Under the pieces are notes generated by a model. The model was not told where the DNA came from. It saw nothing but the letters and a program-made list of their open reading frames with translations, and made no database searches. Position numbers and translations under genes: made by a program. Below are positions 55,045 to 63,866 of a DNA stretch of 64,000 bases, piece by piece (the stretch's first letter is position 1; each line of letters begins with the position of its first letter). The stretch lies in NCBI RefSeq assembly GCF_026410085.1, contig NZ_CP112866.1, forward strand, positions 1,488,001 through 1,552,000. The letters are read 5' to 3'. Source of the stretch: Pseudomonas quebecensis. GTDB taxonomy: Bacteria > Pseudomonadota > Gammaproteobacteria > Pseudomonadales > Pseudomonadaceae.

Positions 55045-56337
55045 ATGCTCGCTACCCTGGGTGTCATTACCATCCTGTGCCTGCTCGCTGCCGTCATGAG
55101 CAAACGTCTCTCGCCGCTGGTGGCGCTGATTGCCTTGCCGATCATCGCCGCGCTGCTCGGTGGGTTCGGCCTGCAAACCAGCGCCTTCATCATCACCGGT
55201 ATCAAGAACGTCGCCCCCGTGGTCGGCATGTTTGTCTTCGCGATCCTGTTTTTCGGGATCATGACCGACGCGGGCATGCTCGATCCCATCATTGACCGCA
55301 TCCTGCGCACGGTGGGCACGCGCCCGACACGGATTGTCGTCGGCACCGCGACTCTCGCGTTGCTGGTGCACCTGGACGGTTCCGGCGCGGTGACGTTCCT
55401 GGTGACGGTGCCGGCGATGTTGCCGCTCTACACGCGGCTGGGCATCGACAAACGTATCCTTGCCTGTGTATGCGCCATGGCCGCCGGGGTCAACTTTTTG
55501 CCGTGGACCGGCCCGGTGCTGCGCTCCTCGGCCGCGCTGCATGTGCCGGTGGCGGATCTGTTCCAGCCGCTGATTCCGGTGCAGATCGTGGGGTTGATCT
55601 TTGTGTTCGCCTGCGCCTGGTGGCTGGGCCGCCGCGAAGAAAAACGCCTGGGCCTGGGCGCGGGGTCCACGGTGGACGCCGTGCCGCAACGCGTGCTCAG
55701 CGAGGATGACCTCAAGCTGCGGCGCCCACGCCTGTTCTGGCTCAACCTGATCCTGACGGTGCTGGTGATGGTGGTGATGATTGCCGGTTGGGTTGACCCG
55801 GTGGTGATGTTCATGCTCGGCACCGTCGTGGCGCTGTGCATCAATTACCCGAACGTGGACGCCCAGCGTGCGCGCATCGATGCCCATGCAAAAACCGCGT
55901 TGACCATGGCCAGTATCCTGCTCGCCGCCGGAGTGTTCACCGGCATCATGCAGGGCACCGGCATGCTCAAGGCCATCGCCGAAGTAGCGGTGGCGCAGAT
56001 TCCTGCGGGCCACGGCAAGCTGATCCCGGCGGTGGTGGGCTTTATATCCATGCCGCTGAGCATGCTCTTCGATCCCGATTCCTACTATTTCGGTGTGATG
56101 CCGGTGATTGCCGAAGTCGGCAAGGCCCTCGGCGTCGACCCCCTGCAAGTGGCCCAGGCCTCGCTGTTGGGCGTGCACACCACCGGTTTCCCGGTCAGCC
56201 CGTTGACCCCGGCGACGTTCCTGTTGGTGGGCCTGTGCAAAATCGAACTGGCCGATCACCAGCGCTTCACCATTCCGTTTCTGTTTGCCGCGTCAGTGTT
56301 GATGACCCTGACCGCGTTGCTTTTGGGAGTGATCTGA
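55045..56337 (+). CDS. CitMHS-family transporter
   Basis: A 430-residue protein with about 12 membrane helices and the CitMHS layout: MLATLGVITILCLLAAVMSKRLSPLVALIALPI at the start, VGMFVFAILFFGIMTDAGMLDPII, LVHLDGSGAVTFLVTVPAMLPLY, and the late DPDSYYFGVMPV and HTTGFPVSPLTPATFLLVGL. Family members carry metal-citrate or other di/tricarboxylates with protons. The next gene starts 1 base after the stop, so the operon transporter imports the substrate used by the AtuA-like pair. Confidence 0.9.
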   Translation: MLATLGVITILCLLAAVMSKRLSPLVALIALPIIAALLGGFGLQTSAFIITGIKNVAPVVGMFVFAILFFGIMTDAGMLDPIIDRILRTVGTRPTRIVVGTATLALLVHLDGSGAVTFLVTVPAMLPLYTRLGIDKRILACVCAMAAGVNFLPWTGPVLRSSAALHVPVADLFQPLIPVQIVGLIFVFACAWWLGRREEKRLGLGAGSTVDAVPQRVLSEDDLKLRRPRLFWLNLILTVLVMVVMIAGWVDPVVMFMLGTVVALCINYPNVDAQRARIDAHAKTALTMASILLAAGVFTGIMQGTGMLKAIAEVAVAQIPAGHGKLIPAVVGFISMPLSMLFDPDSYYFGVMPVIAEVGKALGVDPLQVAQASLLGVHTTGFPVSPLTPATFLLVGLCKIELADHQRFTIPFLFAASVLMTLTALLLGVI

Positions 56338-56338
56338 C

Positions 56339-57664
56339 ATGAACACTTTGCGCATCGGTTCCGGCGCCGGCTATTCCGGCGACCGCATCGAACCGGCCGT
56401 CGAATTGGCCGAGCACGGCGACCTGGATTATCTGGTCTTCGAATGCCTGGCCGAACGCACCATCGCCCTGGCCCAGCAAACCCGCATCAGCGACCCCCAG
56501 GGCGGCTACGACCCGCTGCTGGGCGAGCGCATGCGTCGGGTGCTGCCGTTTGTGGGCGCGCAGTCGGGGCGTCGGCGTCTGCGGGTGATTACCAATATGG
56601 GCGCGGCCAACCCGCTGTCGGCGGCTGATGAGGTGCGGCGCATCGCCCATGAGCTGGGCCTGGATCTCAAAGTACTGGCGGTGGTCGGCGACGACGTATT
56701 GCCGCTGCTGCGTCCCGAGCAGGTGCTGGACAACGGCCAGACCCTTGCCTCACTCGGCGCGCGAGTGATCTCGGCGAACGCCTACTTGGGCGTCGACGGC
56801 ATCCTTGAGGCCCTGCGCGCCGAGGCCGACGTTGTCATCACCGGTCGCGTGGCCGACCCATCGCTGTTCCTTGCGCCGCAGATGTTTGAATTCGGCTGGG
56901 CCGCGCACGATTGGCCGCGTCTGGGGCGTGGCACGCTGGTCGGGCATTTGCTCGAGTGCGCGGGGCAGGTCAGCGGCGGCTATTTTGCCGATCCGGGGTT
57001 CAAGGACGTGGAGGATCTGGCGCGGCTGGGTTTTCCGTTGGCCGAAATCGATGCCGAGGGCGGCGCGGTGATCACCAAGGTCGCAGGTTCCGGTGGGCGA
57101 GTCAGCGCTGCCACCTGCACCGAGCAGTTGATCTATGAGGTGCATGACCCGGCGGCCTATCTCACCCCCGATGTGACTGCGGACTTTTCCCAGGTGAGTT
57201 TTGTCGAGGAGGGCGTGGACCGTGTGCGCGCTCTGGGCGCCGATGGCCGTGGGCGACCATCGCAGTTGAAGGTCAGCGTGGGCTATCTGGATGGCTGGAT
57301 CGGGGAAGGGCAGATGTCCTACGGGGGCCCCGGCGCTGTCGCACGGGCGCAGTTGGCGCGGGATGTGGTGCTCAAGCGTCTTGAATTGATGGGAGTGAAG
57401 ATGCAGGACGTACGCGCCGAATTGATCGGCATGGATTCGCTGCACGGTCCGCGCAATAGCGTGGAGCCCTGGGAAGTGCGCCTGCGCGTCGCCGCTCGCT
57501 GTGCAGAACGCAGCGACGCCGTGCGCGTCGGTAACGAAGTGGAAACCCTGTACACCAACGGCCCGTCCGGCGGCGGCGGTGCCAGCAAAAGCGTGCGCCA
57601 GGTGGTGGCGGTAGCGTCGCTGCTGCTGCCGCGCGACGCTGTCAACCAGAGGATCCGGGCATGA
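56339..57664 (+). CDS. AtuA family protein (DUF1446)
   Basis: A 441-residue protein of the acyclic terpene utilisation AtuA family (DUF1446). It opens LRIGSGAGYSGDRIEPAVELAEHGDLDYLVFECLAERT, a hallmark, and has ITNMGAANP, ARVISANAYLGVDGI, VVITGRVADPSLF and AAHDWPRLGRGTLVGHLLECAGQVSGG. The biochemical role is not known; members appear in catabolic operons. It sits between a CitMHS transporter and a small AtuA-like partner with a 4-base overlap, so the three act on one substrate. Confidence 0.87.
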   Translation: MNTLRIGSGAGYSGDRIEPAVELAEHGDLDYLVFECLAERTIALAQQTRISDPQGGYDPLLGERMRRVLPFVGAQSGRRRLRVITNMGAANPLSAADEVRRIAHELGLDLKVLAVVGDDVLPLLRPEQVLDNGQTLASLGARVISANAYLGVDGILEALRAEADVVITGRVADPSLFLAPQMFEFGWAAHDWPRLGRGTLVGHLLECAGQVSGGYFADPGFKDVEDLARLGFPLAEIDAEGGAVITKVAGSGGRVSAATCTEQLIYEVHDPAAYLTPDVTADFSQVSFVEEGVDRVRALGADGRGRPSQLKVSVGYLDGWIGEGQMSYGGPGAVARAQLARDVVLKRLELMGVKMQDVRAELIGMDSLHGPRNSVEPWEVRLRVAARCAERSDAVRVGNEVETLYTNGPSGGGGASKSVRQVVAVASLLLPRDAVNQRIRA

Positions 57665-57981
57665 AACTGCACACTCTGGCCCATTCCCGTACCGGCGATA
57701 AGGGCGATACGTCGAACATCTCGATCATTGCCTACCGCGCCGAGGATTATCCGTTGCTGTGCGAGCAGCTCACCGCCGAGCGGGTCGCCGCGTTTTTTGC
57801 CGGGCTGCTCACGCCGGGCGCGGCGCCGGTGCGGCGCTATGAACTGCCCAACGTGCACGCGCTGAACTTCGTGCTGCCGGGGATACTGCGCGGCGGCGTG
57901 ACCCGCTCACTGGCACTGGATGCCCATGGCAAGTGCCTCGGCTCGGCGCTGCTGGACCTGGATGTGCCAATACCGAACTGA
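57661..57981 (+). CDS. AtuA-like C-terminal ferredoxin-fold protein
   Basis: A 106-residue protein of the AtuA-like (DUF4387-type) small partner family: MKLHTLAHSRTGDKGDTSNISIIAYR at the start and LPNVHALNFVLPGILRGGVTRSLALDAHGKCLGSALLDLDV (partly) at the end. In many bacteria it is fused to or follows the DUF1446 protein. It overlaps the AtuA gene by 4 bases (ATGA) and probably forms a complex with it. Confidence 0.85.
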   Translation: MKLHTLAHSRTGDKGDTSNISIIAYRAEDYPLLCEQLTAERVAAFFAGLLTPGAAPVRRYELPNVHALNFVLPGILRGGVTRSLALDAHGKCLGSALLDLDVPIPN

Positions 57982-58003
57982 CGGTGGGGGCGGTGCAGGC
58001 GTG

Positions 58004-58375
58004 TCAGATCGCCGCAAACCGCTTGTCCAGGTAATCGATGATCACCTTGGAGTCGTACATCCAGGTGGTCTGGCCGTTTCCTTCGATACGCAGGCACGGC
58101 ACCTTGATCTTGCCGCCTTGCTCCAGCAGGGTCTGACGGTCCTGCTCATTGTTCTTGGCGTCCTTGAGCGCCACCGGCACATTCAGGCGATGCAGGGTGC
58201 GGCGGGTCTTCACGCAGAACGGGCAGGCGTGGAACTGGTACAGGGTCAGGCCCTTGGCCGCTTCGTTGACCTGTGCCTGCTGCTCGGCGGGGCGCTGCTT
58301 TTTGCGAGGACGGGTCAGCAAATCGCCCGCGATGATGACGTGGCCGAGGCCCACTCGAAGTGCTTTGACGAACAT
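58004..58375 (-). CDS. Glutaredoxin-like protein with CPFC motif
   Basis: A 123-residue protein. After a 40-residue N-terminal extension with a short hydrophobic stretch and a basic patch (TRPRKKQRP) comes a glutaredoxin/GST-N thioredoxin fold: LTLYQFHACPFCVKTRRTLHRLN with Cys51 and Cys54, KIKVPCLRI (cis-Pro) and MYDSKVIIDYLDKRF. It is likely a glutathione-dependent disulfide reductase. It is convergent with nothing on the left (AtuA operon ends 22 bases away) and shares a terminator region with folE. Confidence 0.85.
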   Translation of the reverse strand: MFVKALRVGLGHVIIAGDLLTRPRKKQRPAEQQAQVNEAAKGLTLYQFHACPFCVKTRRTLHRLNVPVALKDAKNNEQDRQTLLEQGGKIKVPCLRIEGNGQTTWMYDSKVIIDYLDKRFAAI

Positions 58376-58433
58376 GGCTGAAACCTCTTGCCGAACACAG
58401 AAGGGGCCGCAGCTTACCTGATTTGTGCAGGCG

Positions 58434-58467
58434 AAAAAAAAACCGGCGATGAGCGCCGGTTTTTTTT
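58434..58467. terminator. Rho-independent terminator after folE
   Basis: ACCGGCG (58442-58448) pairs with CGCCGGT (58454-58460), 5-base loop, flanked by an A-run on the left and a T-run on the right; on the minus strand it follows the folE stop. Confidence 0.92.
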
Positions 58468-58477
58468 ACGCAGCCCG

Positions 58478-59023
58478 TTACTTGATCAGACTGAGGAATT
58501 CGCTGCGAGTGGCCGCGTTTTCTCGGAATTCACCGAGCATCACCGAGGTGATCATCGACGAATTCTGCTTCTCCACACCGCGCATCATCATGCACATGTG
58601 CTTGGCTTCGATCACCACCGCCACGCCCAGCGCGCCGGTCACCTGCAACACGGCATCGGCGATCTGGCGGCTGAGGTTTTCCTGGATCTGCAGGCGGCGC
58701 GCGTACATATCGACAATCCGCGCCACCTTGGACAGGCCCAGCACCTTGCCGCTCGGGATGTAGGCCACATGGGCCTTGCCGATGAACGGCAGCAGGTGGT
58801 GTTCGCACAGCGAGTACAACTCGATGTCCTTGACCAGCACCATTTCGCTGTTGTCGGAACTGAACAGGGCACCGTTGGTGACCTCTTCGAGCGTCTGTTC
58901 ATAGCCGCGGCAAAGGTACTGCATCGCCTTGGCGGCACGCTTGGGCGTATCGAGCAGGCCCTCGCGGGAAACGTCCTCGCCGAGTTGGCCGAGGATCGCG
59001 GTGTAATTCTGTTCCAGGGACAT
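58478..59023 (-). CDS. folE: GTP cyclohydrolase I FolE
   Basis: A 181-residue enzyme with the FolE1 signatures [20 protein letters not shown] (zinc Cys and His) and [18 protein letters not shown], with [12 protein letters not shown] carrying the third zinc Cys. It makes 7,8-dihydroneopterin triphosphate for folate. The ATG at 59023 is chosen over the longer frame to 59098. The position before the Smr gene and prmB region matches the P. aeruginosa PA1674 neighbourhood, where it is one of two folE copies. Confidence 0.95.
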   Translation of the reverse strand: MSLEQNYTAILGQLGEDVSREGLLDTPKRAAKAMQYLCRGYEQTLEEVTNGALFSSDNSEMVLVKDIELYSLCEHHLLPFIGKAHVAYIPSGKVLGLSKVARIVDMYARRLQIQENLSRQIADAVLQVTGALGVAVVIEAKHMCMMMRGVEKQNSSMITSVMLGEFRENAATRSEFLSLIK

Positions 59024-59101
59024 GAAACTACCTGTGGGATTTTCGCAAAGCGCAAGGTTACGGTGGCGGGCACATCGCTGCAAGCACGACGACGGCACTT
59101 G

Positions 59102-59659
59102 TTACTCGTCGCGCCCTTCCATCATGGTCCGCTTGAGCATCACATACACCGCCCCCGCGCCGCCGTGGCGGGCCTGGCACGAGGTAAAGCCGAGTACCTG
59201 GGCATGCTGGCGCAGCCAGGTGTTGACGTGGCTCTTGATCATCGGCCGCTTGCCGTCCAGCCGCACGGCCTTGCCGTGGGTGACGCGCACGCAGCGGATT
59301 TCGAACTTGGTCGCTTCGGCGAGAAAGGCCCACAGGGTTTCCCGGGCTTTTTCCACGGTCATGCCGTGCAGGTCCAGGCTGCCTTCGAAGGGGATCTGGC
59401 CGGCCTTGAGCTTGCGCACCTGGCTTTCCTGCACGCCGTCGCGGGCCCACATCAACTCGTCTTCGGGGCCGACGTCGATCACGAACTGGTCCGACAGGCC
59501 ATCCACCGTGGTGGCGTCGGTGCGCACGGTCGCGGCCTGGCGCAGTGTGGCGATCTGCGCGCGGTCGGCCTTGGGTTTACCGGTGTCGGCACGATCGTGT
59601 TTGATCGGCTTGACGCCGCGCAGCTCGTTTTTGAACAGGGAAAAATCGTCGTCTTGCAT
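59102..59659 (-). CDS. Smr domain protein (SmrA-like)
   Basis: A 185-residue protein with a C-terminal Smr domain (about 95-180) containing LDLHGMTVEKARETLWAFL and THGKAV (HGKA instead of the common HGKG), plus LRQHAQVLGFTSCQARHGGAGAVYVML (in part). Smr domains of MutS2/SmrB type cut nucleic acids; SmrB acts on mRNA at collided ribosomes, while this stand-alone form is less studied. The N-terminus is charged and probably flexible. It follows a 78-base gap after folE on the same strand. Confidence 0.9.
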   Translation of the reverse strand: MQDDDFSLFKNELRGVKPIKHDRADTGKPKADRAQIATLRQAATVRTDATTVDGLSDQFVIDVGPEDELMWARDGVQESQVRKLKAGQIPFEGSLDLHGMTVEKARETLWAFLAEATKFEIRCVRVTHGKAVRLDGKRPMIKSHVNTWLRQHAQVLGFTSCQARHGGAGAVYVMLKRTMMEGRDE

Positions 59660-59733
59660 GTCAGCCTCCGCGAAGGGCGGGCAGTTTACCTAAATCGCGG
59701 CGGCCGGGCGCAGGAAACGCTATCCAAGCGCCA

Positions 59734-60054
59734 CTAGTCGTGCTTCTTCATCAAGTGCGAGGCAATGTTCAATGACAGCGGCTGCCGCATGCGGCGTCGG
59801 CTGCGGCGCCACAACCACACGCCCAGCCACAGCACCAGCAGGCCAATGCCCAGCAGCAGGGCCGAACCGCCCGGGCTGGCATTCAATTCGCCAAGCGCCG
59901 GTGAGTGACCAAACAGACCGGCGCCACCAGCGCCCGCCAACAGCACACCTACAATCGCCAGCAACGCGGCAATGCCGGCCACCAGGCGCAGACGCCAATT
60001 GCTCGGGCCCTTGGGGCGCAAGCGACGAGCGTCAAAACCATCGGATATCTTCAT
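59734..60054 (-). CDS. Small membrane protein, unknown function
   Basis: A 106-residue protein with two membrane helices, LRLVAGIAALLAIVGVLLAGAG (about 22-44) and ALLLGIGLLVLWLGVWLW (about 65-82), then a strongly basic RRSRRRMRQP segment and a hydrophilic end. By the positive-inside rule the basic end is cytoplasmic. The family is not recognised. The ATG at 60054 is followed by a plausible reading frame; a region of 133 bases to the next gene shows nothing clear. Confidence 0.6.
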   Translation of the reverse strand: MKISDGFDARRLRPKGPSNWRLRLVAGIAALLAIVGVLLAGAGGAGLFGHSPALGELNASPGGSALLLGIGLLVLWLGVWLWRRSRRRMRQPLSLNIASHLMKKHD

Positions 60055-60187
60055 CCCGACCTTTCCTCCAGGGTATCGGCCCTTCGACCGGAAGATACCC
60101 AGGTTGTTCCGGCGGGAGGGGTAAATGCGCCAAATGAAAGGGCGTGGCGGATGAGCGGGGGAATAAACCCGCTCATCCCGGCAGCGA

Positions 60188-60778
60188 TCAGATCAGATCT
60201 TTGGTCAGGGCGAGGGTGGCGAAGTTGTCGGCCATGATCGCCATTTCGGTTTGCTGCACCTGCTCGGCACCCAGCACGCCGCCTTTGTAGGGCAGGTCGC
60301 GGGTGGCGCAGGCATCTTCCACCAGGGTGCAGCGAAACCCCAGGTTCTTGGCTGCGCGCACCGTGGTGCTGACGCTGGAGTGGCTCATGAAACCGCAGAC
60401 GATCAGGTCCAGGGAACCCAGGTTTTGCAGTCGGTCGAGCAGTTCGGTGCCATGGAAAGCGCTGGGCAGCAGTTTGCCGATGATGGTTTCGTCAGCGGCA
60501 GGTTCCAGGCCCGGGATGAATTCACCGCGCTCGCCTTGTGGGTCGAACAGGCCGCCCACGGTGCCCAGGTGACGCACATGCACGATCGGGCGCCCGGCTT
60601 CGCGCGCCGCCGCGACCAGTTGCTTGATATTGGCCACGGCCGCGTCCATGCCCGAGAGGGCGAGTGGGCCGCTGAGGTACTCCTTCTGGGCGTCGATGAT
60701 CACAAGGGTCGCATGGCTGAGGTTGGCAGCTGCGTAACCACGACCGCTGAGTTGAAACATCGTCTTTGGAACGGACAT
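60188..60778 (-). CDS. Cysteine hydrolase, isochorismatase-like family
   Basis: A 196-residue enzyme of the isochorismatase-like superfamily. The triad can be read as Asp in VIIDAQKEYL, Lys in a mid-region (TIIGKLLPSAFHGTEL) and Cys in IVCGFMSHSSVSTTVRAA. Members hydrolyse amides such as nicotinamide or carbamoyl-type compounds, or act on isochorismate; the substrate is unknown. The ATG at 60778 is chosen (site GGAGCC just before on the minus strand). It matches the PA1677 position. Confidence 0.87.
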   Translation of the reverse strand: MSVPKTMFQLSGRGYAAANLSHATLVIIDAQKEYLSGPLALSGMDAAVANIKQLVAAAREAGRPIVHVRHLGTVGGLFDPQGERGEFIPGLEPAADETIIGKLLPSAFHGTELLDRLQNLGSLDLIVCGFMSHSSVSTTVRAAKNLGFRCTLVEDACATRDLPYKGGVLGAEQVQQTEMAIMADNFATLALTKDLI

Positions 60779-61019
60779 TCTGGGGGCTCCTGTGAGGGGG
60801 GCATTTGCGACATTGTCCACTGGCTGAGCGCTTCTGTGAATCGCTACCATCGTAAGGTACGCCGTTGCTGGCGTGCAGCCATGTCAAGAGGCGAACTCGT
60901 CTGGCGCAATACTGGCAATTTGGATGAAATCCGACGTATGGCACCAGGTTTTTCGTACATCGTCGGTACAGGCGAAGGCTGTTAGAATCGCCAGTTGTTT
61001 TTTCCAGGAGTCTGCCCCA

Positions 61020-61928
61020 GTGATCACTTCCCGCCTGCGCACCTTGCGCGACCATATCCGTTGGGCTGTCAGCCGTTTCCATGGGGAAGACCTGTTTTTT
61101 GGCCATGGCACCGACAATGCCTGGGATGAAGCCCGTCAGTTGGTGCTCGGCGCCCTCCATCTGCCATGGGAAATGGCCGACAGCTACCTGGACTGCAACC
61201 TCGAAGAAGAGGAAATCTCTCACGTCCAGCGCCTGCTGCATCGCCGCATCCATGAGCGCGTGCCCACGGCTTACCTGCTGGGCGAGGCGTGGTTCTGCGG
61301 CATGTCGTTTATCGTCGACAAGCGGGTGCTGATCCCGCGCTCACCGATTGGCGAACTGATCGAAAACCGCTTCGAACCCTGGCTGGCCCAACCCCCGGCG
61401 CGCATCCTCGACCTGTGCACCGGTTCCGGTTGCATCGGCATCGCCTGTGCGTACGAGTTCCCGGATGCCGAAGTGGTGCTGGGGGATCTGTCCTTTGAAG
61501 CCCTGGAAGTGGCCAACCAGAACATCGAGCGTCATGGCCTCGATCAGCGTGTGTACACCGTGCAGGGCGACGGTTTCGACGGCCTGCCGGCGCAGCGCTT
61601 TGACTTGATTGTCTCCAACCCGCCGTATGTAGACGCCGAGGATTTTGCCGACATGCCGGACGAATACCAGCACGAGCCGGAGTTGGGCCTGGCCTGCGGG
61701 GATGACGGCTTGAACCTGGTACGGCGCATGCTCGCCGAAGCGGCGGACCACCTGACCGAAAAAGGTTTGCTGATCGTCGAAGTGGGCAACAGCCAGGTGC
61801 ATGTCCAAGCGCTGTACCCGCAAGTGGACTTTGCGTGGCTGGAGTTCCAGCGCGGCGGGCACGGGGTGTTCATGTTGACTGCCGAACAGTGCCGCGCCCA
61901 TCAAGCGGTGTTCGCCGCCAAGGTTTAA
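61020..61928 (+). CDS. prmB: Ribosomal protein L3 glutamine methyltransferase PrmB
   Basis: A 302-residue SAM-dependent methyltransferase of the HemK/PrmB type. It has the SAM motif [19 protein letters not shown], catalytic NPPY in [14 protein letters not shown] and an N-terminal helical domain for substrate docking. It methylates the Gln in protein L3. Start is GTG at 61020 with AGGAG upstream; the open frame starting at 60873 crosses the promoter region of the divergent hydrolase. Ortholog of PA1678. Confidence 0.95.
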   Translation: MITSRLRTLRDHIRWAVSRFHGEDLFFGHGTDNAWDEARQLVLGALHLPWEMADSYLDCNLEEEEISHVQRLLHRRIHERVPTAYLLGEAWFCGMSFIVDKRVLIPRSPIGELIENRFEPWLAQPPARILDLCTGSGCIGIACAYEFPDAEVVLGDLSFEALEVANQNIERHGLDQRVYTVQGDGFDGLPAQRFDLIVSNPPYVDAEDFADMPDEYQHEPELGLACGDDGLNLVRRMLAEAADHLTEKGLLIVEVGNSQVHVQALYPQVDFAWLEFQRGGHGVFMLTAEQCRAHQAVFAAKV

Positions 61929-61951
61929 AGGCAGGGGCACAGGTAAAAAGG

Positions 61952-61978
61952 TGGGAGGCAGGCTTGCCTCCTCCCACA
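61952..61978. repeat. REP element
   Basis: GTGGGAGGCA-GGCT-TGCCTCCTCCCAC: a REP inverted repeat between the convergent prmB and the GNAT-like gene. Confidence 0.87.
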
Positions 61979-61997
61979 TGGATCGCCTTTCAAACGG

Positions 61998-62804
61998 CTA
62001 CCGGTGCGTGGCAATCCAGATCAACAACCCCGCTTGAAACACCGTAAACGCCACCAGGCAGGTGATGGTAAAGCGCAAGCCGCTGTCTTCGCGTTTGAAC
62101 TTGGTGACCTTTTCTTCTTCCTTGCGCAGCTTCACTTCCTGTTCCAGCAGGTTCTGCTCCGCCTGTTGCAGCATTTGCGCGGCTTCAAGGATTTCCACGA
62201 ACTGCACCTTCTCGGTGTTCCAGCTGTCCAGCACGGCGCTGACCTTGCCGGGTTGCACATTGCCTTTGAGGTGCTGCACGTCGGCGTAGGCCACGTCGAA
62301 GCCCTGGACGCGCAAGAAGTGATCGCGGCGCAGGCGTGTGGATTCGTTGAGGGCGTCCTTGTTGGCCAGGTCGACGCCGTCGACGCGGTAATGGCCCCCG
62401 TGCTTTTTCGCCCACGCCGCAGCCTGGGCCACCAGGAATCGACCGATGCCACGGTTGGGCGGTTCGATTTCCAGGCTGTTGCCGGGGCCGAAATGCACGC
62501 GATGTGTATCGTGGTCCACCCACACATCCAGATGGTTCTGCTCACGGCGCACGCGCTGGCCGGGCAGTTGGATAACCATGCGCAGCAAACTGCGGTGCTT
62601 GTCGTTGCGCTCGGCATAGCCGAACTGCACGAACCGCAGCGGCCGTGCACCGGTGGCGCGGTCGGTGGCCAGGGGCGCCAGGCGCAGCATCTTGAAATGT
62701 TCGGCTTGAACATCCGCCCACGGCAAAGGCGCCGCGTCGGCAACCTCGGGTGGCGCGGCCGAGGCGTCGGCGGTCGGTTCGGGTAGTACTTCAGTGGTTG
62801 TCAT
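61998..62804 (-). CDS. GNAT-like protein with coiled coil and C-terminal membrane anchor
   Basis: A 268-residue protein. An acidic Pro/Ala-rich N-terminus (about 1-35) leads to a region resembling an acetyltransferase: FVQFGYAERNDKHRSLLR and RGIGRFLVAQAAAWAKKHGG (about 118-137, GxG-type cofactor loop). Residues about 200-238 form a charged heptad coil (LLEQEVKLRKEEEKVTKF), and the end is a single membrane helix (FTITCLVAFTVFQAGLLIWIA). The family is not recognised beyond that; it is a conserved neighbour of prmB (PA1679 position). Confidence 0.65.
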   Translation of the reverse strand: MTTTEVLPEPTADASAAPPEVADAAPLPWADVQAEHFKMLRLAPLATDRATGARPLRFVQFGYAERNDKHRSLLRMVIQLPGQRVRREQNHLDVWVDHDTHRVHFGPGNSLEIEPPNRGIGRFLVAQAAAWAKKHGGHYRVDGVDLANKDALNESTRLRRDHFLRVQGFDVAYADVQHLKGNVQPGKVSAVLDSWNTEKVQFVEILEAAQMLQQAEQNLLEQEVKLRKEEEKVTKFKREDSGLRFTITCLVAFTVFQAGLLIWIATHR

Positions 62805-62903
62805 GCGGTGCGATCCTGTCCAGGCCCAGCGAGCCGACAGTCTTTTTACTGTCGACCCTGGGCTTATCGGCCGGATTTGCCAGAACTGGAGGTAATTTGT
62901 CGC

Positions 62904-63866
62904 TTATCGGGTTTGAAGTCCGTCGATAAAGCGCACTATGCGGTTGCCCAGCTCTGCGGCAAGCGGCAGTTGCGGGTCGTTGTAGGATGCCAGCTGCTGT
63001 TTCACCTCCTTGGGCACGATGCGCATCACATGATTCATGCCGTCGATCACCACCAATTGCGCGTCAGGTTTGGCCTGCTTGAGTTGCTGTGCGTCGCTCA
63101 CGCCCACCTGGATGTCGTGGGTGCCCTGGATAATCAGTGCCGGCATGCTCAGCTTGGCGAACGCGGCCGACGGGTCGGCGCGGAACAGGCTGATCAGATA
63201 CGGCTGCACGCTCGGTCGGAAAATACCTTCCAGCGGAGCAGGGACATCGGCGTCCACCTGGCCGGCCTTGAGGTGGTCGAGGATCTCATTGCTGCGCAGC
63301 AGCAGCGCAGGGGGCAGGTGATCGGCCAGTTGCTGGCGGATCACCTGGTCGACCGGGCGCGCACTGCCCGATAAGGAAATCACGCCAGCCGGTTGCAGCT
63401 GCGGCGCCGCGAGCGCCGCCACCAGTGCGCCCTCGCTGTGACCCAGCACGATCACCGGGCCCATGCGCTTGTCGGCCTTGAGCAGCTTGCCCCAGGCTAC
63501 AGCGTCGGCGACATAGGCATCCAGAGTCAGGTTGCGTTCGTCCGGGGTGGCGGCCAGGCTGGCGGCCACGCCGCGCTTGTCGTAGCGCACGCTGGCAATG
63601 TTGTGCCGGGCCAGCACCCAGGCCAGGCGCTTGAGGCTGTCGTTGCGTGCGCCGTCGGCGCTGTTGCCGTTGCGATCGGTAGGCCCGGAACCGGCAATGA
63701 TCAACACCACCGGCACCGGGCGGTCCGACTGCGGCAGCAGCAGCGAGCCGAACAACTCGCCATTGCCCGTATCGAGGCTGATAGGCCGTTGCAGTACAAC
63801 GGGGGAGGCGGCGTGAGCCAGGGTGGTCAAGAGGGTGAGGGTGAACAGCAAAACTCGCAGCATCAT
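62904..63866 (-). CDS. Secreted alpha/beta hydrolase
   Basis: A 320-residue protein with a signal peptide (LLFTLTLLTTLAHAAS). The fold is an alpha/beta hydrolase: oxyanion region VLIIAGSGPTDRNGN, nucleophile elbow GHSEG (about residue 143), Asp in IIQGTHDIQVG and His in IDGMNHVMRIVP. Similar proteins are annotated as dienelactone-type or S9 hydrolases; the substrate is unknown. Starts at 63866 or 63863 are both possible (MM). Position corresponds to PA1680; the next gene beyond the window, aroC in P. aeruginosa, runs the other way. Confidence 0.85.
   Translation of the reverse strand: MMLRVLLFTLTLLTTLAHAASPVVLQRPISLDTGNGELFGSLLLPQSDRPVPVVLIIAGSGPTDRNGNSADGARNDSLKRLAWVLARHNIASVRYDKRGVAASLAATPDERNLTLDAYVADAVAWGKLLKADKRMGPVIVLGHSEGALVAALAAPQLQPAGVISLSGSARPVDQVIRQQLADHLPPALLLRSNEILDHLKAGQVDADVPAPLEGIFRPSVQPYLISLFRADPSAAFAKLSMPALIIQGTHDIQVGVSDAQQLKQAKPDAQLVVIDGMNHVMRIVPKEVKQQLASYNDPQLPLAAELGNRIVRFIDGLQTR

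Noticed and set aside
54931-56259. Upstream extension of the LysR open frame on the minus strand
   Set aside because: The extension is low-complexity and lies under the CitMHS gene; the LysR HTH starts at the ATG at 54930.
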